DNA from: Candidatus Woesearchaeota archaeon
Lineage (GTDB): Archaea > Nanobdellota > Nanobdellia > Woesearchaeales > JACPBO01
NCBI GenBank assembly: GCA_030651135.1
Contig: JAUSCS010000013.1
Coordinates: 186,001 to 250,000, forward strand
Length of the DNA: 64,000 nt
Direction: 5' to 3'
Of this stretch, positions 40,199 to 48,815 are shown piece after piece; within the stretch, counting starts at the first letter, position 1, and each line of letters opens with the position of its first letter. Position numbers and translations under genes: made by a program. The notes under the pieces are model-generated. The model saw only the letters and a list, made by a program, of their open reading frames with translations. It ran no database searches and was not told where the DNA came from.

Positions 40199-42049
40199 AT
40201 GAAAAACCTCGAAATCGCAGCATTGTTCTATGAAATAGCAGATATGCTCGAAATGCAAAATGTGCAGTGGAAGCCTCAGGCATATAGAAAGGCTGCAAAA
40301 GGATTAGAAGCATTAGGCGAGGATGTTGAGGAGATCTATAAAAAAGAAGGCATAGACGGCTTCAGAAAAATTCCCGGTGTCGGCGAAAATCTTGCCCTGA
40401 AAATAGAGCAGTACATCAAGACAGGCAAAATAAATGAATATGAAAAATTAAAAAGATCAATGCCTGCTCATCTTAATGATCTGATGGCAATTTCATCTCT
40501 TGGCCCGAAAAAAGCCATTATTCTGAATAAAAAATTAGGCATTAAAAGTGTTGGTGATTTAGGAAGAGCGATAAAACAGCACAGGATTGCAAAATTATTT
40601 GGGTTCGGGGCAAAAACAGAGGAAAACATTTTGAGAGGAATTGAGCTGATGAAAAGAGGCCAGGAGAGAAAATTGCTTGGTATTGTGCTGCCAATTGCCC
40701 GCGATATTGCTGCTAAATTAAAGAAACTGAAAGAGGTTGATAAGATTGAAGTCGGCGGCAGCATCAGAAGAAGAAAAGAAACAATAAGGGACATTGACAT
40801 TTTAATAACATCAAAAAAGCCCGCTCCTGTGATGGATCTTTTCACATCTCTGCCTGATGTTGATAGAGTTTTAGCTAAAGGCATTACAAAATCTTCAGTT
40901 ATCTTAAAAAACAATATGCAGGTTGATTTAAGGGTTCTCGATCCAAAATGTTTTGGCGCAGCATTGCAGTACTTTACAGGCAACAAAGAGCACAACATAA
41001 TATTAAGGGAAAGGGCAATCAAAAAAGGATTAAAGTTAAGTGAATATGGCTTGTTTAACAAAAAGACAAACAGATTAGTCGCTGGCAAAACAGAGGAAGA
41101 AGTCTATAAAAAATTAGGTTTGCCTTATATCGAACCAGAGTTAAGAGAAAATACAGGCGAAATAGATGCTGCATTAAATAAAAAACTGCCTAAAGTAATC
41201 GGCTATAATGACATCAAAGGGGATTTGCACGTGCACAGCAAATATTCTGATGGTGATGACAGCATAGAAGATATTGCGAATTACGCCAAAAAAATTGGTT
41301 ACGAATATATTTGCATTTCAGACCATTCCAAAAGCCAGCATATCGCGCATGGCCTTGATGAAAACAGATTGTTAAAGCAGATTGATGAAATTAAAAAAAT
41401 AAACAAAAAACTGAAAAATTTCAGAATACTGATGGGAAGCGAAGTTGATATAAAATCAGACGGCAGCCTGGATTTCAGCGACGATATTCTTAAAAAATTG
41501 GATGTTGTTATTGCATCTGTCCATTCTGGGTTTAAATCTCCAAAAGAAGAAATGACAAACAGAGTTGTTAAAGCCCTTAAAAATGAAAATGTTGACATCT
41601 TCGGCCATCCAACAGGAAGGCTGATCAATGAAAGAGAGCCTTATGAAATCGATCTTAATGAAGTCTTTGATGTTGCAAAAGAAAGAAAAAACCTCTTTTT
41701 GGAGATCAATGCTTCTCCTTCAAGAATGGATCTAAATGATGCAAACATAAAACTGGCAGTAAGCAAAGGGTTAAAATTGGCAATAAACACAGATTCTCAC
41801 AGCATAATGCAGCTTCATTATATGGAGCTAGGCATAGCAGCTGCAAGAAGAGGATGGGCTGAAAAGAAAGACATTATTAATTGCCTCGGATTGAAAGAAA
41901 TAATGAAAATCTTCAGAATAAGTAATTATCTTAATTCCGCGCCTTCTCTGGCTTCAACAGCAACTTCACTGCTTACAATCCTTCCCGAAAGAAAGTCTAA
42001 AATTTTTCTGCCGCCCCGCCTTAATGACCATCTAGTTCCTCTTAAGTAA
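40199..42049 (+). CDS. polX: Family X DNA polymerase with PHP domain
   Basis: 616 residues. An N-terminal HhH 8-kDa domain (KAAKGLEALGEDVEEIYKK; IPGVGENLALKIEQYI), the polymerase motif GGSIRRRKETIRDIDIL with its Asp pair, then a PHP phosphoesterase (GDLHVHSKYSDG, CISDHSKSQ, EINASPSRMDL, INTDSHSI). It would fill gaps in base excision repair, with 3'-5' nuclease activity from PHP. The last 41 codons lie antisense to the end of the gene at 41926-42336 and do not resemble the family terminus, so the original stop was probably lost. Confidence 0.92.
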   Translation: MKNLEIAALFYEIADMLEMQNVQWKPQAYRKAAKGLEALGEDVEEIYKKEGIDGFRKIPGVGENLALKIEQYIKTGKINEYEKLKRSMPAHLNDLMAISSLGPKKAIILNKKLGIKSVGDLGRAIKQHRIAKLFGFGAKTEENILRGIELMKRGQERKLLGIVLPIARDIAAKLKKLKEVDKIEVGGSIRRRKETIRDIDILITSKKPAPVMDLFTSLPDVDRVLAKGITKSSVILKNNMQVDLRVLDPKCFGAALQYFTGNKEHNIILRERAIKKGLKLSEYGLFNKKTNRLVAGKTEEEVYKKLGLPYIEPELRENTGEIDAALNKKLPKVIGYNDIKGDLHVHSKYSDGDDSIEDIANYAKKIGYEYICISDHSKSQHIAHGLDENRLLKQIDEIKKINKKLKNFRILMGSEVDIKSDGSLDFSDDILKKLDVVIASVHSGFKSPKEEMTNRVVKALKNENVDIFGHPTGRLINEREPYEIDLNEVFDVAKERKNLFLEINASPSRMDLNDANIKLAVSKGLKLAINTDSHSIMQLHYMELGIAAARRGWAEKKDIINCLGLKEIMKIFRISNYLNSAPSLASTATSLLTILPERKSKIFLPPRLNDHLVPLK

Positions 42050-42336
42050 TCATCCAAATAGTTAGCTCCTTTTGATTCGACAACAGCAGGCGGCCCAGTG
42101 ATGTCAAGAAAGGGCTCTATGACTTTTTTTATATTTTCTGCTTCTCCCCTTAAATGAACCGAGTACCTTGAAAGAGGAAGATTATAAAAATAATCCTGCC
42201 GCCCTTCTTCTGTAGTGATCCAGTATTCAACTCCTTCTTGTTTTAGTTTATCACCCACTTCTTTTAATGCTTCAAAAAATGCAATATGATCATCAATTCC
42301 AGAAGGGCATTCATAAGTCACATAAAATTGTTCCAT
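41926..42336 (-). CDS. Unknown 136-aa protein overlapping polX
   Basis: Not recognised. A soluble alpha/beta protein (YVTYECPSGIDDHIAFFEAL, then YWITTEEGRQDYFYNLPLSR). Its final 41 codons are antisense to the end of polX. The 5' two thirds lie outside polX and look protein-like; the arginine-rich last part is less convincing. It may be a real gene whose 3' end overlaps polX after read-through in either direction. Confidence 0.55.
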   Translation of the reverse strand: MEQFYVTYECPSGIDDHIAFFEALKEVGDKLKQEGVEYWITTEEGRQDYFYNLPLSRYSVHLRGEAENIKKVIEPFLDITGPPAVVESKGANYLDDYLRGTRWSLRRGGRKILDFLSGRIVSSEVAVEAREGAELR

Positions 42337-42448
42337 ATTAAAATAGAATTATTTAAAACTATATAAATTTAACGGCACGGCTCTGTCATAACTCGAAAAT
42401 ATATAAATTTCATTACTCTCAGATAGTTTTAAAAAGATAAAGCTCTTC

Positions 42449-43483
42449 TTGTGGGATGTGAAACAATATTTAGATGACAAGCTATTAAGGATTGAAAAAA
42501 GTTTGCAAAGATTTTATAATAAATTAAAATCCAGTGATTTGCTTGATAATTTAGCTACAATTGGGTCAATTAACAAGGATACTTTTAGAAAAGCGATTTA
42601 TGAGCCATCAAAGGAGGCCGTAGTTGTTACTGGTGGAAAAAGGATAAGGCCTGTTTTGGTTTACCTTGCTCATGATATAGTTGGAGGATCATTCAAGCAC
42701 ATTGATGATTTGGCCATTCTTCCAGAATTTTCCCATAAGGGTTCTGTTGTTATTGATGATGTTGAAGATGAAGCACAAAAAAGAGATGGCAGAGATCCTC
42801 TGTATAAATCTCATGGAGTATCAATCGCATTAAATACGGGTAATTTTCTTTATTTTGTTGTGAAGTTAGTTTTGGATGGAGTTGAGATAGATGAAAAAAG
42901 AAAATTAGAAATTCTGCAAGATTATTTTCATGGTGGATTAATCGCACATATTGGACAAGGTTCAGATATATATTGGAGAGAAACGCAAACATTACCGACA
43001 GAACAAGAATATTTACAAATGAATGCTTACAAAAATTCTACATTCAGGTTTGCTACCAAACTAGGAGCAATTTCAGGAAATGGAACTAAAGAACAAAAAA
43101 GAAGTTTAGAAGAAATTGCGGAAGCTACAGGAACCGCTTATCAACTAAGAGATGACTTGTTAAGTTTAGAAGAAAATGCACATGATTATGGAGATGATAT
43201 TACAGAAGGAAAAATTAGTTTAATGGTTTTGAGAACATTGCAGAATCAAGGTAAAAATGCAGAAAGGTTAAGGAGCATTTTATCTTCAAAAACAAGAACT
43301 CCGGCAGTGATAAGGGAAGCGATTAACATAATGAAGAATAACGGTTCAATTGAATATGCAGAACATACAGCAAGAAATTTGGTTGATAAGGCTAATGAAA
43401 AATTATTCAAAGAATTTCCAGAATCAAAATACAGGAAACTTTTTTCACAATTTATTGAATACGCAGTCTCACGAAAGAAATAA
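42449..43483 (+). CDS. Polyprenyl (probably geranylgeranyl) diphosphate synthase
   Basis: 344 residues. First Asp-rich motif VVIDDVEDEAQKRDG, TGGKRIRPVLVYLAHD, and second motif YQLRDDLLSLEENAHDYGDD, then ITEGK. It makes prenyl diphosphates for archaeal lipids; chain length is not predictable with confidence here. The start is non-ATG: TTG 42449, or GTG 42458. A TATA box AAATATATAAATTT (42394-42407) lies upstream. Confidence 0.88.
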   Translation: MWDVKQYLDDKLLRIEKSLQRFYNKLKSSDLLDNLATIGSINKDTFRKAIYEPSKEAVVVTGGKRIRPVLVYLAHDIVGGSFKHIDDLAILPEFSHKGSVVIDDVEDEAQKRDGRDPLYKSHGVSIALNTGNFLYFVVKLVLDGVEIDEKRKLEILQDYFHGGLIAHIGQGSDIYWRETQTLPTEQEYLQMNAYKNSTFRFATKLGAISGNGTKEQKRSLEEIAEATGTAYQLRDDLLSLEENAHDYGDDITEGKISLMVLRTLQNQGKNAERLRSILSSKTRTPAVIREAINIMKNNGSIEYAEHTARNLVDKANEKLFKEFPESKYRKLFSQFIEYAVSRKK

Positions 43484-43571
43484 AAAATATTTTTAGATAA
43501 CGGGCTGTAATAAATTTCTAAGTGCTACCACTACCGAAAAGTATTTATATCTATTGATTTCTCTAAACACA

Positions 43572-44066
43572 ATGGCAAACCAAGAAGAATTAGATGCTAT
43601 TAAGATTTATGAAAGGGCAAGTTCAGATATACGAAGAGAAGAAGACGTATTATTTAGGGAGCTAAATGTCGAGTATGAAAGCTTCAATGATATTTTTAAA
43701 GCACTTGCATTTGGGATGAAAGAAATCTACGACCCAAACATCTATTTTAATTATAAGCGGCTAAAAGGAGAAAAGCGGCTAAATTGCCTTACTCATGTTG
43801 ATCTTGGGCTTTTAGTTATGGATAAGGCACTTTCTTTAAAACCAGACGGAATGATAGGAAAAGAGGAGTATTTAGCTGCGGTACGCGAAGCTTACAATGA
43901 AGTGGGTTTTGAAAATGTGGAAATATTGCTTGGAATAGATGATTTATCATTAGAGCTTGAAAAAACCATCGAAGAAGAAAGGCTAAGGCCATCTGAACAC
44001 AGGAATAACATTGTAACAACGATCTATAAAAGATTTTTTGAATACATAACTAACAGTTCTTTATAG
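43572..44066 (+). CDS. Unknown 164-aa protein
   Basis: Not recognised. An all-alpha, acidic soluble protein (DAIKIYERASSDIRREEDVL, then HVDLGLLVMDKALSLKPDG). Start: ATG 43572 lies about 25 bases from the TATA box GTATTTATATC (43540-43550), so it is probably leaderless; an in-frame start 18 bases upstream is less likely. Confidence 0.6.
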   Translation: MANQEELDAIKIYERASSDIRREEDVLFRELNVEYESFNDIFKALAFGMKEIYDPNIYFNYKRLKGEKRLNCLTHVDLGLLVMDKALSLKPDGMIGKEEYLAAVREAYNEVGFENVEILLGIDDLSLELEKTIEEERLRPSEHRNNIVTTIYKRFFEYITNSSL

Positions 44067-44090
44067 CAATTAAAAACAAAGACATAAGAA

Positions 44091-44354
44091 TTATTCTTCC
44101 TCTTCCCCTGTCTTCTTTCTAACAAACTCTTTTGCGCATGTAGTAGAGCAAAACCTGTGGATCTTGCTGCTGATCTCCTCTTCAACAAAGCTTACTCCAA
44201 GGACTTTGCCGCAGTTCCTGCACTTGGCTCCCTGGCCTCCTGCTTCTGCGCCTTCCATAAACCCTTCTTCCCATGGCTCTATCTCATCATCATCCATTTC
44301 TTCTTCTCTTCCTTCTGCGGAATAGATGTCCTTGTCTTCGTCATCATCTGCCAT
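44091..44354 (-). CDS. Acidic zinc-finger protein with WEEGFMEG motif, 87 aa
   Basis: An acidic N-terminal half (ADDDEDKDIYSAEGREEEMD, then EPWEEGFMEGAEAGGQGA) is followed by a zinc finger (KCRNCGKVLG, then RFCSTTCAKEFVRKK), four cysteines in CxxC and CxxxxC pairs. The first half is shared with the 42-aa protein at 25058-25186. Start: ATG 44354 is about 27 bases from TATTTATATATG (44379-44391, reverse strand), matching a leaderless mRNA. Possibly a DPANN-specific family; function unknown. Confidence 0.7.
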   Translation of the reverse strand: MADDDEDKDIYSAEGREEEMDDDEIEPWEEGFMEGAEAGGQGAKCRNCGKVLGVSFVEEEISSKIHRFCSTTCAKEFVRKKTGEEEE

Positions 44355-44426
44355 GAAAAGAGAAATTTCGGTTTTCATATATAAATATTTGTGTTTTTAA
44401 AAAATTTTATAAGAAAAAAATAAAAA

Positions 44427-44747
44427 TTATCTTGTCTGGTTGCTGCCAGTTTGGTTGCTTGTTTGCCTGACGCATTTTCCAGCAACACAGCCATTCGGGC
44501 AGGTATAATTCAGCCATTTGTACTGGGTTCCGCTGCAATAGCCTTCTTTCAATATAACGGGGCCAATGCATATGTCAGGGTAAGACACTGCTCCGACTTT
44601 AACGATCCCTTTTGTGTAATAGCTGATGCCGTCGCTGTCGCTGCAATTCTTAATTATTTTTAAAGCTTCTCCCGTTGTACATCCAGCTAAAACAAATATC
44701 AAAGCCAATAAAGGAATCATTCCGAACAACAGAGTTCTTGTTTTCAT
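44427..44747 (-). CDS. Small lipoprotein, cysteine-rich repeat domain, 106 aa
   Basis: A lipoprotein signal (LLALIFVLAGC) anchors a cysteine-rich domain: NCSDSDGISYYTKGIV, then DICIGPVILKEGYCSGTQYK and YTCPNGCVAGKCV, followed by a Gln/Thr/Asn tail that could be N-glycosylated. The same unit opens the adjacent lipoprotein at 44772-45317. Start: ATG 44747 behind AAGGTG. Surface location is inferred; function unknown. Confidence 0.75.
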   Translation of the reverse strand: MKTRTLLFGMIPLLALIFVLAGCTTGEALKIIKNCSDSDGISYYTKGIVKVGAVSYPDICIGPVILKEGYCSGTQYKWLNYTCPNGCVAGKCVRQTSNQTGSNQTR

Positions 44748-44771
44748 ATTTTGCACCTTCTTTTTTATCAT

Positions 44772-45317
44772 TTAATCTTTAAAGCAAGCGCCAGCATCGC
44801 AGCCGTCAAATCCATAGGCCTTGCAGCTGTACTCCACAAAATCGCATGACTTGGGATCCTGCAATAACGGCGAGCAGTAATAATCAACCAAATAATCTCC
44901 CTTGCAGTAATCAGCATTAACATCTGCGCCCACAGTGCAATTTCCTTTAGTTGCAAGCCTGTCATGAATGCTGCCAAACCAGTCTTCATCCACGCATGCC
45001 TCATTTGTTGCAGAAATGCAGGCGCCATCTTTGCAGCCGGCAGCGCAGACATATGTTCTTGAAATAGCTGCATTGCCATCGCAGTAATATTCTGTAAGCG
45101 CATCTGAATCAATGCATTTGTCTTGATAGTCTTTTCCCCTATAGCTCACTGTTCCAATGCTGTAATAATTGATTCCGCTGTCGCTGTCTTTGCAGGCAGC
45201 ATACTGGATTTTTATAGCCTCGCCTGTAGGCTGACCTGATTGGCAGGCAGCCAAAACAAAAACTAGCGCAAATAAAGAAATGCCAAGAATTAGCAGCCTC
45301 TTGTTTGTCATTTTCAT
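44772..45317 (-). CDS. Lipoprotein with two cysteine-rich units, 181 aa
   Basis: Lipobox FVLAACQSG after a hydrophobic signal. The first unit (ACKDSDSGINYYSIGTVSYR, CIDSDALTEYYC, YVCAAGCKDGACI) matches the neighbouring lipoprotein; a second related unit (CTVGADVNADYCKGDYLVDY through CKAYGFDGCDAGACF) follows. Even cysteine numbers suggest disulfides outside the cell. The gene precedes its paralogue by 24 bases, so the pair is one operon from duplication. Confidence 0.8.
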   Translation of the reverse strand: MKMTNKRLLILGISLFALVFVLAACQSGQPTGEAIKIQYAACKDSDSGINYYSIGTVSYRGKDYQDKCIDSDALTEYYCDGNAAISRTYVCAAGCKDGACISATNEACVDEDWFGSIHDRLATKGNCTVGADVNADYCKGDYLVDYYCSPLLQDPKSCDFVEYSCKAYGFDGCDAGACFKD

Positions 45318-45368
45318 AATCTTTACTTCAGCGATATTTTAATCTTTCGTTTTTCTCTGGATAATGAA

Positions 45369-45422
45369 GGCCCCCTGATAATTGTTATGGGGGTGGTTTA
45401 CAAGAAGTAAATCCAGGGGGCC
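45369..45422. terminator. Stem-loop with alternative pairing between two leftward genes
   Basis: GGCCCCCTG (45369-45377) pairs perfectly with CAGGGGGCC (45414-45422). Its CCCCC can instead pair with GGGGG at 45389-45393, extended by ATAA/TTAT, so two folds exclude one another. It lies 20 bases beyond the stop of the 45443-45856 gene and upstream of the lipoprotein promoter. No T run follows. It could be a 3'-end structure or a small regulatory RNA. Confidence 0.4.
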
Positions 45423-45442
45423 GATGCCAAAAAGCGCGATCT

Positions 45443-45856
45443 TCATTTTGAGCTTCTCACCTTAAACGGCGGCTTGTCCATTTCCTTGGACCACATAACT
45501 CCGATCTCCATCATCACTTCTTTAAATTTCCTTGATACCTTGTAAGTTTTCTTGTACATGTCATAGTCTATCAATCCCATTGCTTTCATTGGAGTCAATA
45601 TCCTGTCGTAAAACTGCCTTTTGTTATAGCTCAGCTTCACTTTTTTTCCCTTGAATTCGGGCTCATCAATCTCTGCCACTAAATTGCCTTCATGCAGCTG
45701 ATTTGCGAACATAGACATCTCTGTCTTGCCTATCTCGCCGTCATTCGTTTTCATGTGGTCGATCAGCAGCTTTGCCACTATCTTCTGCTGGCTTGTAGCA
45801 AAGATCACTTCAAATATATCTTCAGGTAAATGAAACTGATCAAGTAAAATTACCAT
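45443..45856 (-). CDS. Probable winged-helix regulator, 137 aa
   Basis: No family is certain. The arrangement of helices (EIGKTEMSMFANQLHE, then NKRQFYDRILTPMKAMGLID) and a basic wing-like stretch (YDMYKKTYKVSRKFKEVMME) resembles a winged HTH. It has its own TATA-type region (TTATATATAAATG, about 45867-45885, reverse strand). Function unknown. Confidence 0.5.
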   Translation of the reverse strand: MVILLDQFHLPEDIFEVIFATSQQKIVAKLLIDHMKTNDGEIGKTEMSMFANQLHEGNLVAEIDEPEFKGKKVKLSYNKRQFYDRILTPMKAMGLIDYDMYKKTYKVSRKFKEVMMEIGVMWSKEMDKPPFKVRSSK

Positions 45857-46007
45857 TATTGCCTGTTAAGAGAAGCTTATATATAAATGTTACGTTTTTG
45901 TATACTGGTGTGGTAATTAAGTACATTATACTGTAAGCCCAGCAAATCTGTGTTGTATTCAAATTACTAGCCGTGCCCTAAAAAACAAAATATAAAAAGA
46001 GCAAAAA

Positions 46008-46352
46008 TTATTTTCTAGAAGCCATTAAAGCCTTTTTCATTAAAACTGCTTTTTGATGTTTTGATAAACGAAGATATTCAATTATTGCTCCTTTTTCAGG
46101 AAAAAGAACTTCCTCTCTACCTTCATAAAGAACAACTTTCTCTAGCCCTTTTATGTTTTTAATTAAATCATCAGGAATTTCTCCTCTTTTTGAAGGAAAA
46201 AAACTTTCAAATCTTTGCTCTCTCAAAAAATATCCCTTTTCTTTAATATCTGCATCTGGAGTACCGCATAGATGTTTTCCAAGTATACGTTGTGAGTCAT
46301 CCCATACGACAATTTTTTGATATCTCCCTAAAATAACTCCATAATCGCCCAT
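46008..46352 (-). CDS. Unknown 114-aa protein
   Basis: Not recognised. A small soluble protein beginning MGDYGVILGRYQKIVVWDDS with a Lys/Arg-rich middle (YFLREQRFESFFPSKRGEIP) and a helical end. A TATA-like TATTTATATAT (about 46376-46389, reverse strand) lies upstream. It lies between XPD helicase and the preceding regulator with no sign of an operon. Confidence 0.55.
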   Translation of the reverse strand: MGDYGVILGRYQKIVVWDDSQRILGKHLCGTPDADIKEKGYFLREQRFESFFPSKRGEIPDDLIKNIKGLEKVVLYEGREEVLFPEKGAIIEYLRLSKHQKAVLMKKALMASRK

Positions 46353-46417
46353 TGTATTAATTCCAAAGTGAAAACTAATATATAAATATTTGTTTTCTAC
46401 AGCTCATCACACAAGAA

Positions 46418-48277
46418 TTATAAACTAAAAAACTTCTTTATCTCTTCCATATACTCATTCGTCACCTTAAGATTCGTCTCATTCTCAAAGCACCTGAAAT
46501 AAGTCGGCAAAATATATCTTTCTTCCAAAAATACAATAACGCCCTTGTCTGTTTCTGATCTTATGCATCTCCCTGCAGCCTGCAGGATTTTCTGGAGAGC
46601 AGGCAGTATATAGCCGTAATCAACGCCTTTCCCGAATTTCTCTTCATAGTATTTCATCAACTCCTTTATTTCAAGGCTTGGCTTCTGCAATGGCAGGCCG
46701 ACTATTACAACAGCTTTCAATAAATCTGGAAGATCTATCCCCTCTGCAAAATTCGCACCGATAACAGCCAATAAAGTTGCACCGCCTTTATTTTTATAAC
46801 TTTTAAATTTCTCAAGAAACTCAATTTTTTCTTTTTTGTTGAATTTCCTGTCTTCAATAAAAGTTGTTATCCTGCATAAATCCTTAAAAAATAAATTTAC
46901 ATTCTTCATAAGCTCATAGCTTGGGAAGAAAATTATTGAATTGCCCGGGACATTATTTGCTATATCCGCGCAAATGGCTGCAATCTTCCTGTACTGCTCT
47001 TCATTTCTTTTTGTGAATTTTGTTGTTGTCTGCGGAACAACCAGCATCAGTTTGTTTTTCTCCGGAAAAGGGCTTTTAAGGCTGGCTTCAACTGTCCCTT
47101 TTGGAAAGCCAAGCAGATCAGCATACATTGAAGTGGGAGTCAATGTGCCTGACATCATGATTGTTGAATGCGAATTGGCTATTACCGGCCTCGTTGTCAG
47201 CGAAGGATCAAGGCAGCGATAGGTTAATGCAATTGAAGGCCCGAATTTGGTATTCTTGTTTTCCAATATTCTTGTAAATCCCTCGTCATCGCCATGCCAT
47301 GATTCCAGAAAATTTGCAACAGATCCTATAAAGCTCTTTTTTTCATTCTCCCTTATCTCTGTTCCAATCAGCTCAAGCTCTGCAGTTAATTCATCATAGT
47401 CTGCAAACTTCTTTGTTTTGTCAATGAATTCTTCTTTTTCAACAAGCTTCTCATGGTCAGTTTCAAGGTCTTCAGCCAGATCATTCAGCACATCCTGTAT
47501 CTGCGATAATTTGGGTATTATATCCTTGTTGTTCTTCTTTGCCTCCTGTATTGCCCTTTTAATTGTAAAGCTCGAAATGATGCTTGTCATCAGCTCCCGC
47601 ATCCTTGAAGGCAGGTTATGGCCCTCGTCAATTATTATTACGGATTTTCCAATCTCCTTGCCTGTTTTTGCAAAAAACGAATCCTGTATTTTTGGATTGA
47701 AAATATAATTATAATCTGTTATTATCACCTTGGAATTCTTGGCAAGCTCAATTGCAATCTCATAAGGGCATAGCTTTCTATTCCTGCAGAGCTCTATTAT
47801 CCTTTCCGAGCTGCATGGGGAATCATTTTCAAGCTGATCTATTGCCTGCTTTGCCTCAACGCTCAGCTTTGCTTTTTTTGTGTTGACATAGAATTCGCAT
47901 TTGTCATCTTTCCTCATTGATTTGCAGTAATCCGCAAAATCATTTGAGCCCAGATTTTCCACTTCCGGAAAAGAGCACATCCATTTCTTCCCGATTATGT
48001 CTGCTACTGTGAACTTCAGATCATATTTTTCTTTTATTTCCTTTAAGGTTTTTATTGCAATCTGATGCTGTGTATGCCTTGATGTTAAAAAGAAAACAGT
48101 CAGATCGTTTTTTATTGAGTTCTTTAAAGCAGGCGCCAATACTGCAGCTGTTTTCCCCAGCCCAGTCGGAGCATGGACGATCAGCTTTTTCCCGTTCATT
48201 ATCGCATCATCAACCAAAGAAAGCATCTCTTTCTGGACATCTCTCACAGCGTCATAAGGGAATAAAAGATCTTTCAT
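46418..48277 (-). CDS. xpd: XPD/Rad3-type DNA helicase with iron-sulfur domain
   Basis: 619 residues, superfamily 2 5'-3' helicase. Walker A HAPTGLGKTAAV, DEAH-type box DEGHNLPSR, four cysteines of the 4Fe-4S domain between motifs (WMCSFPE, DYCKSMRKDDKCEF, and ELCRNRKLCPYE region), motif V ANFAEGIDLP and motif VI ILQAAGRCIRSETDKG. The role is in DNA repair. It is divergent from the MarR-like gene at 48454. Confidence 0.93.
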   Translation of the reverse strand: MKDLLFPYDAVRDVQKEMLSLVDDAIMNGKKLIVHAPTGLGKTAAVLAPALKNSIKNDLTVFFLTSRHTQHQIAIKTLKEIKEKYDLKFTVADIIGKKWMCSFPEVENLGSNDFADYCKSMRKDDKCEFYVNTKKAKLSVEAKQAIDQLENDSPCSSERIIELCRNRKLCPYEIAIELAKNSKVIITDYNYIFNPKIQDSFFAKTGKEIGKSVIIIDEGHNLPSRMRELMTSIISSFTIKRAIQEAKKNNKDIIPKLSQIQDVLNDLAEDLETDHEKLVEKEEFIDKTKKFADYDELTAELELIGTEIRENEKKSFIGSVANFLESWHGDDEGFTRILENKNTKFGPSIALTYRCLDPSLTTRPVIANSHSTIMMSGTLTPTSMYADLLGFPKGTVEASLKSPFPEKNKLMLVVPQTTTKFTKRNEEQYRKIAAICADIANNVPGNSIIFFPSYELMKNVNLFFKDLCRITTFIEDRKFNKKEKIEFLEKFKSYKNKGGATLLAVIGANFAEGIDLPDLLKAVVIVGLPLQKPSLEIKELMKYYEEKFGKGVDYGYILPALQKILQAAGRCIRSETDKGVIVFLEERYILPTYFRCFENETNLKVTNEYMEEIKKFFSL

Positions 48278-48453
48278 ACAAAAAATGATTTGAGCGGGTT
48301 ATTTAAAGTTTTATGTTTTGCATTTTAATTTGTAATATGTATCGAAAGATATATAATACAAACTATATTTTACAAAATAGTAATGTTTAAATATAGATAT
48401 TAAATCACATTTACTATAATATACATCGAACTGGGGGCTTTAAGGTGATTTAA

Positions 48454-48723
48454 TTGGATAACAAAAAAATATTCCATGTATTTTTCAGGGACAAGCCGAC
48501 GCTGATGCTTATAGGCCTAAGGAATTCAAAATCTAAGATTTACGCTTCTAACCTTGCAAAATCAATTGACTGCACTTATTCGCATGTTGTGAAGATCCTG
48601 CAGGAAATGGAAAAAGCAGGCCTTGTGAACTTCGACAAGCAGGGAAGATTAAAGCTGCTGGCCCTTACAAAGAAAGGCGAAGAGATCGCAGAGCACATGG
48701 AAAAGGTAAGGAATTTATTGTAA
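48454..48723 (+). CDS. MarR/HxlR-like winged-HTH regulator, 89 aa
   Basis: A winged HTH alone: NSKSKIYASNLAKSIDCTYS, HVVKILQEMEKAGLVNFDKQ, LALTKKGEEIAEHM. The start codon is TTG 48454, behind GGTGAT at 48444-48449; no in-frame ATG is near. It lies divergent from xpd, across 175 AT-rich bases. It may act as an autoregulator. Target unknown. Confidence 0.75.
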   Translation: MDNKKIFHVFFRDKPTLMLIGLRNSKSKIYASNLAKSIDCTYSHVVKILQEMEKAGLVNFDKQGRLKLLALTKKGEEIAEHMEKVRNLL

Positions 48724-48815
48724 GGTTTATGGGCGGTTAATGAGTGTTGAATACGATTAAAAAGGTGCCCCCCCTTAATAAACTTCATATATTTTAATCA
48801 TTTTATCCAACTAAT

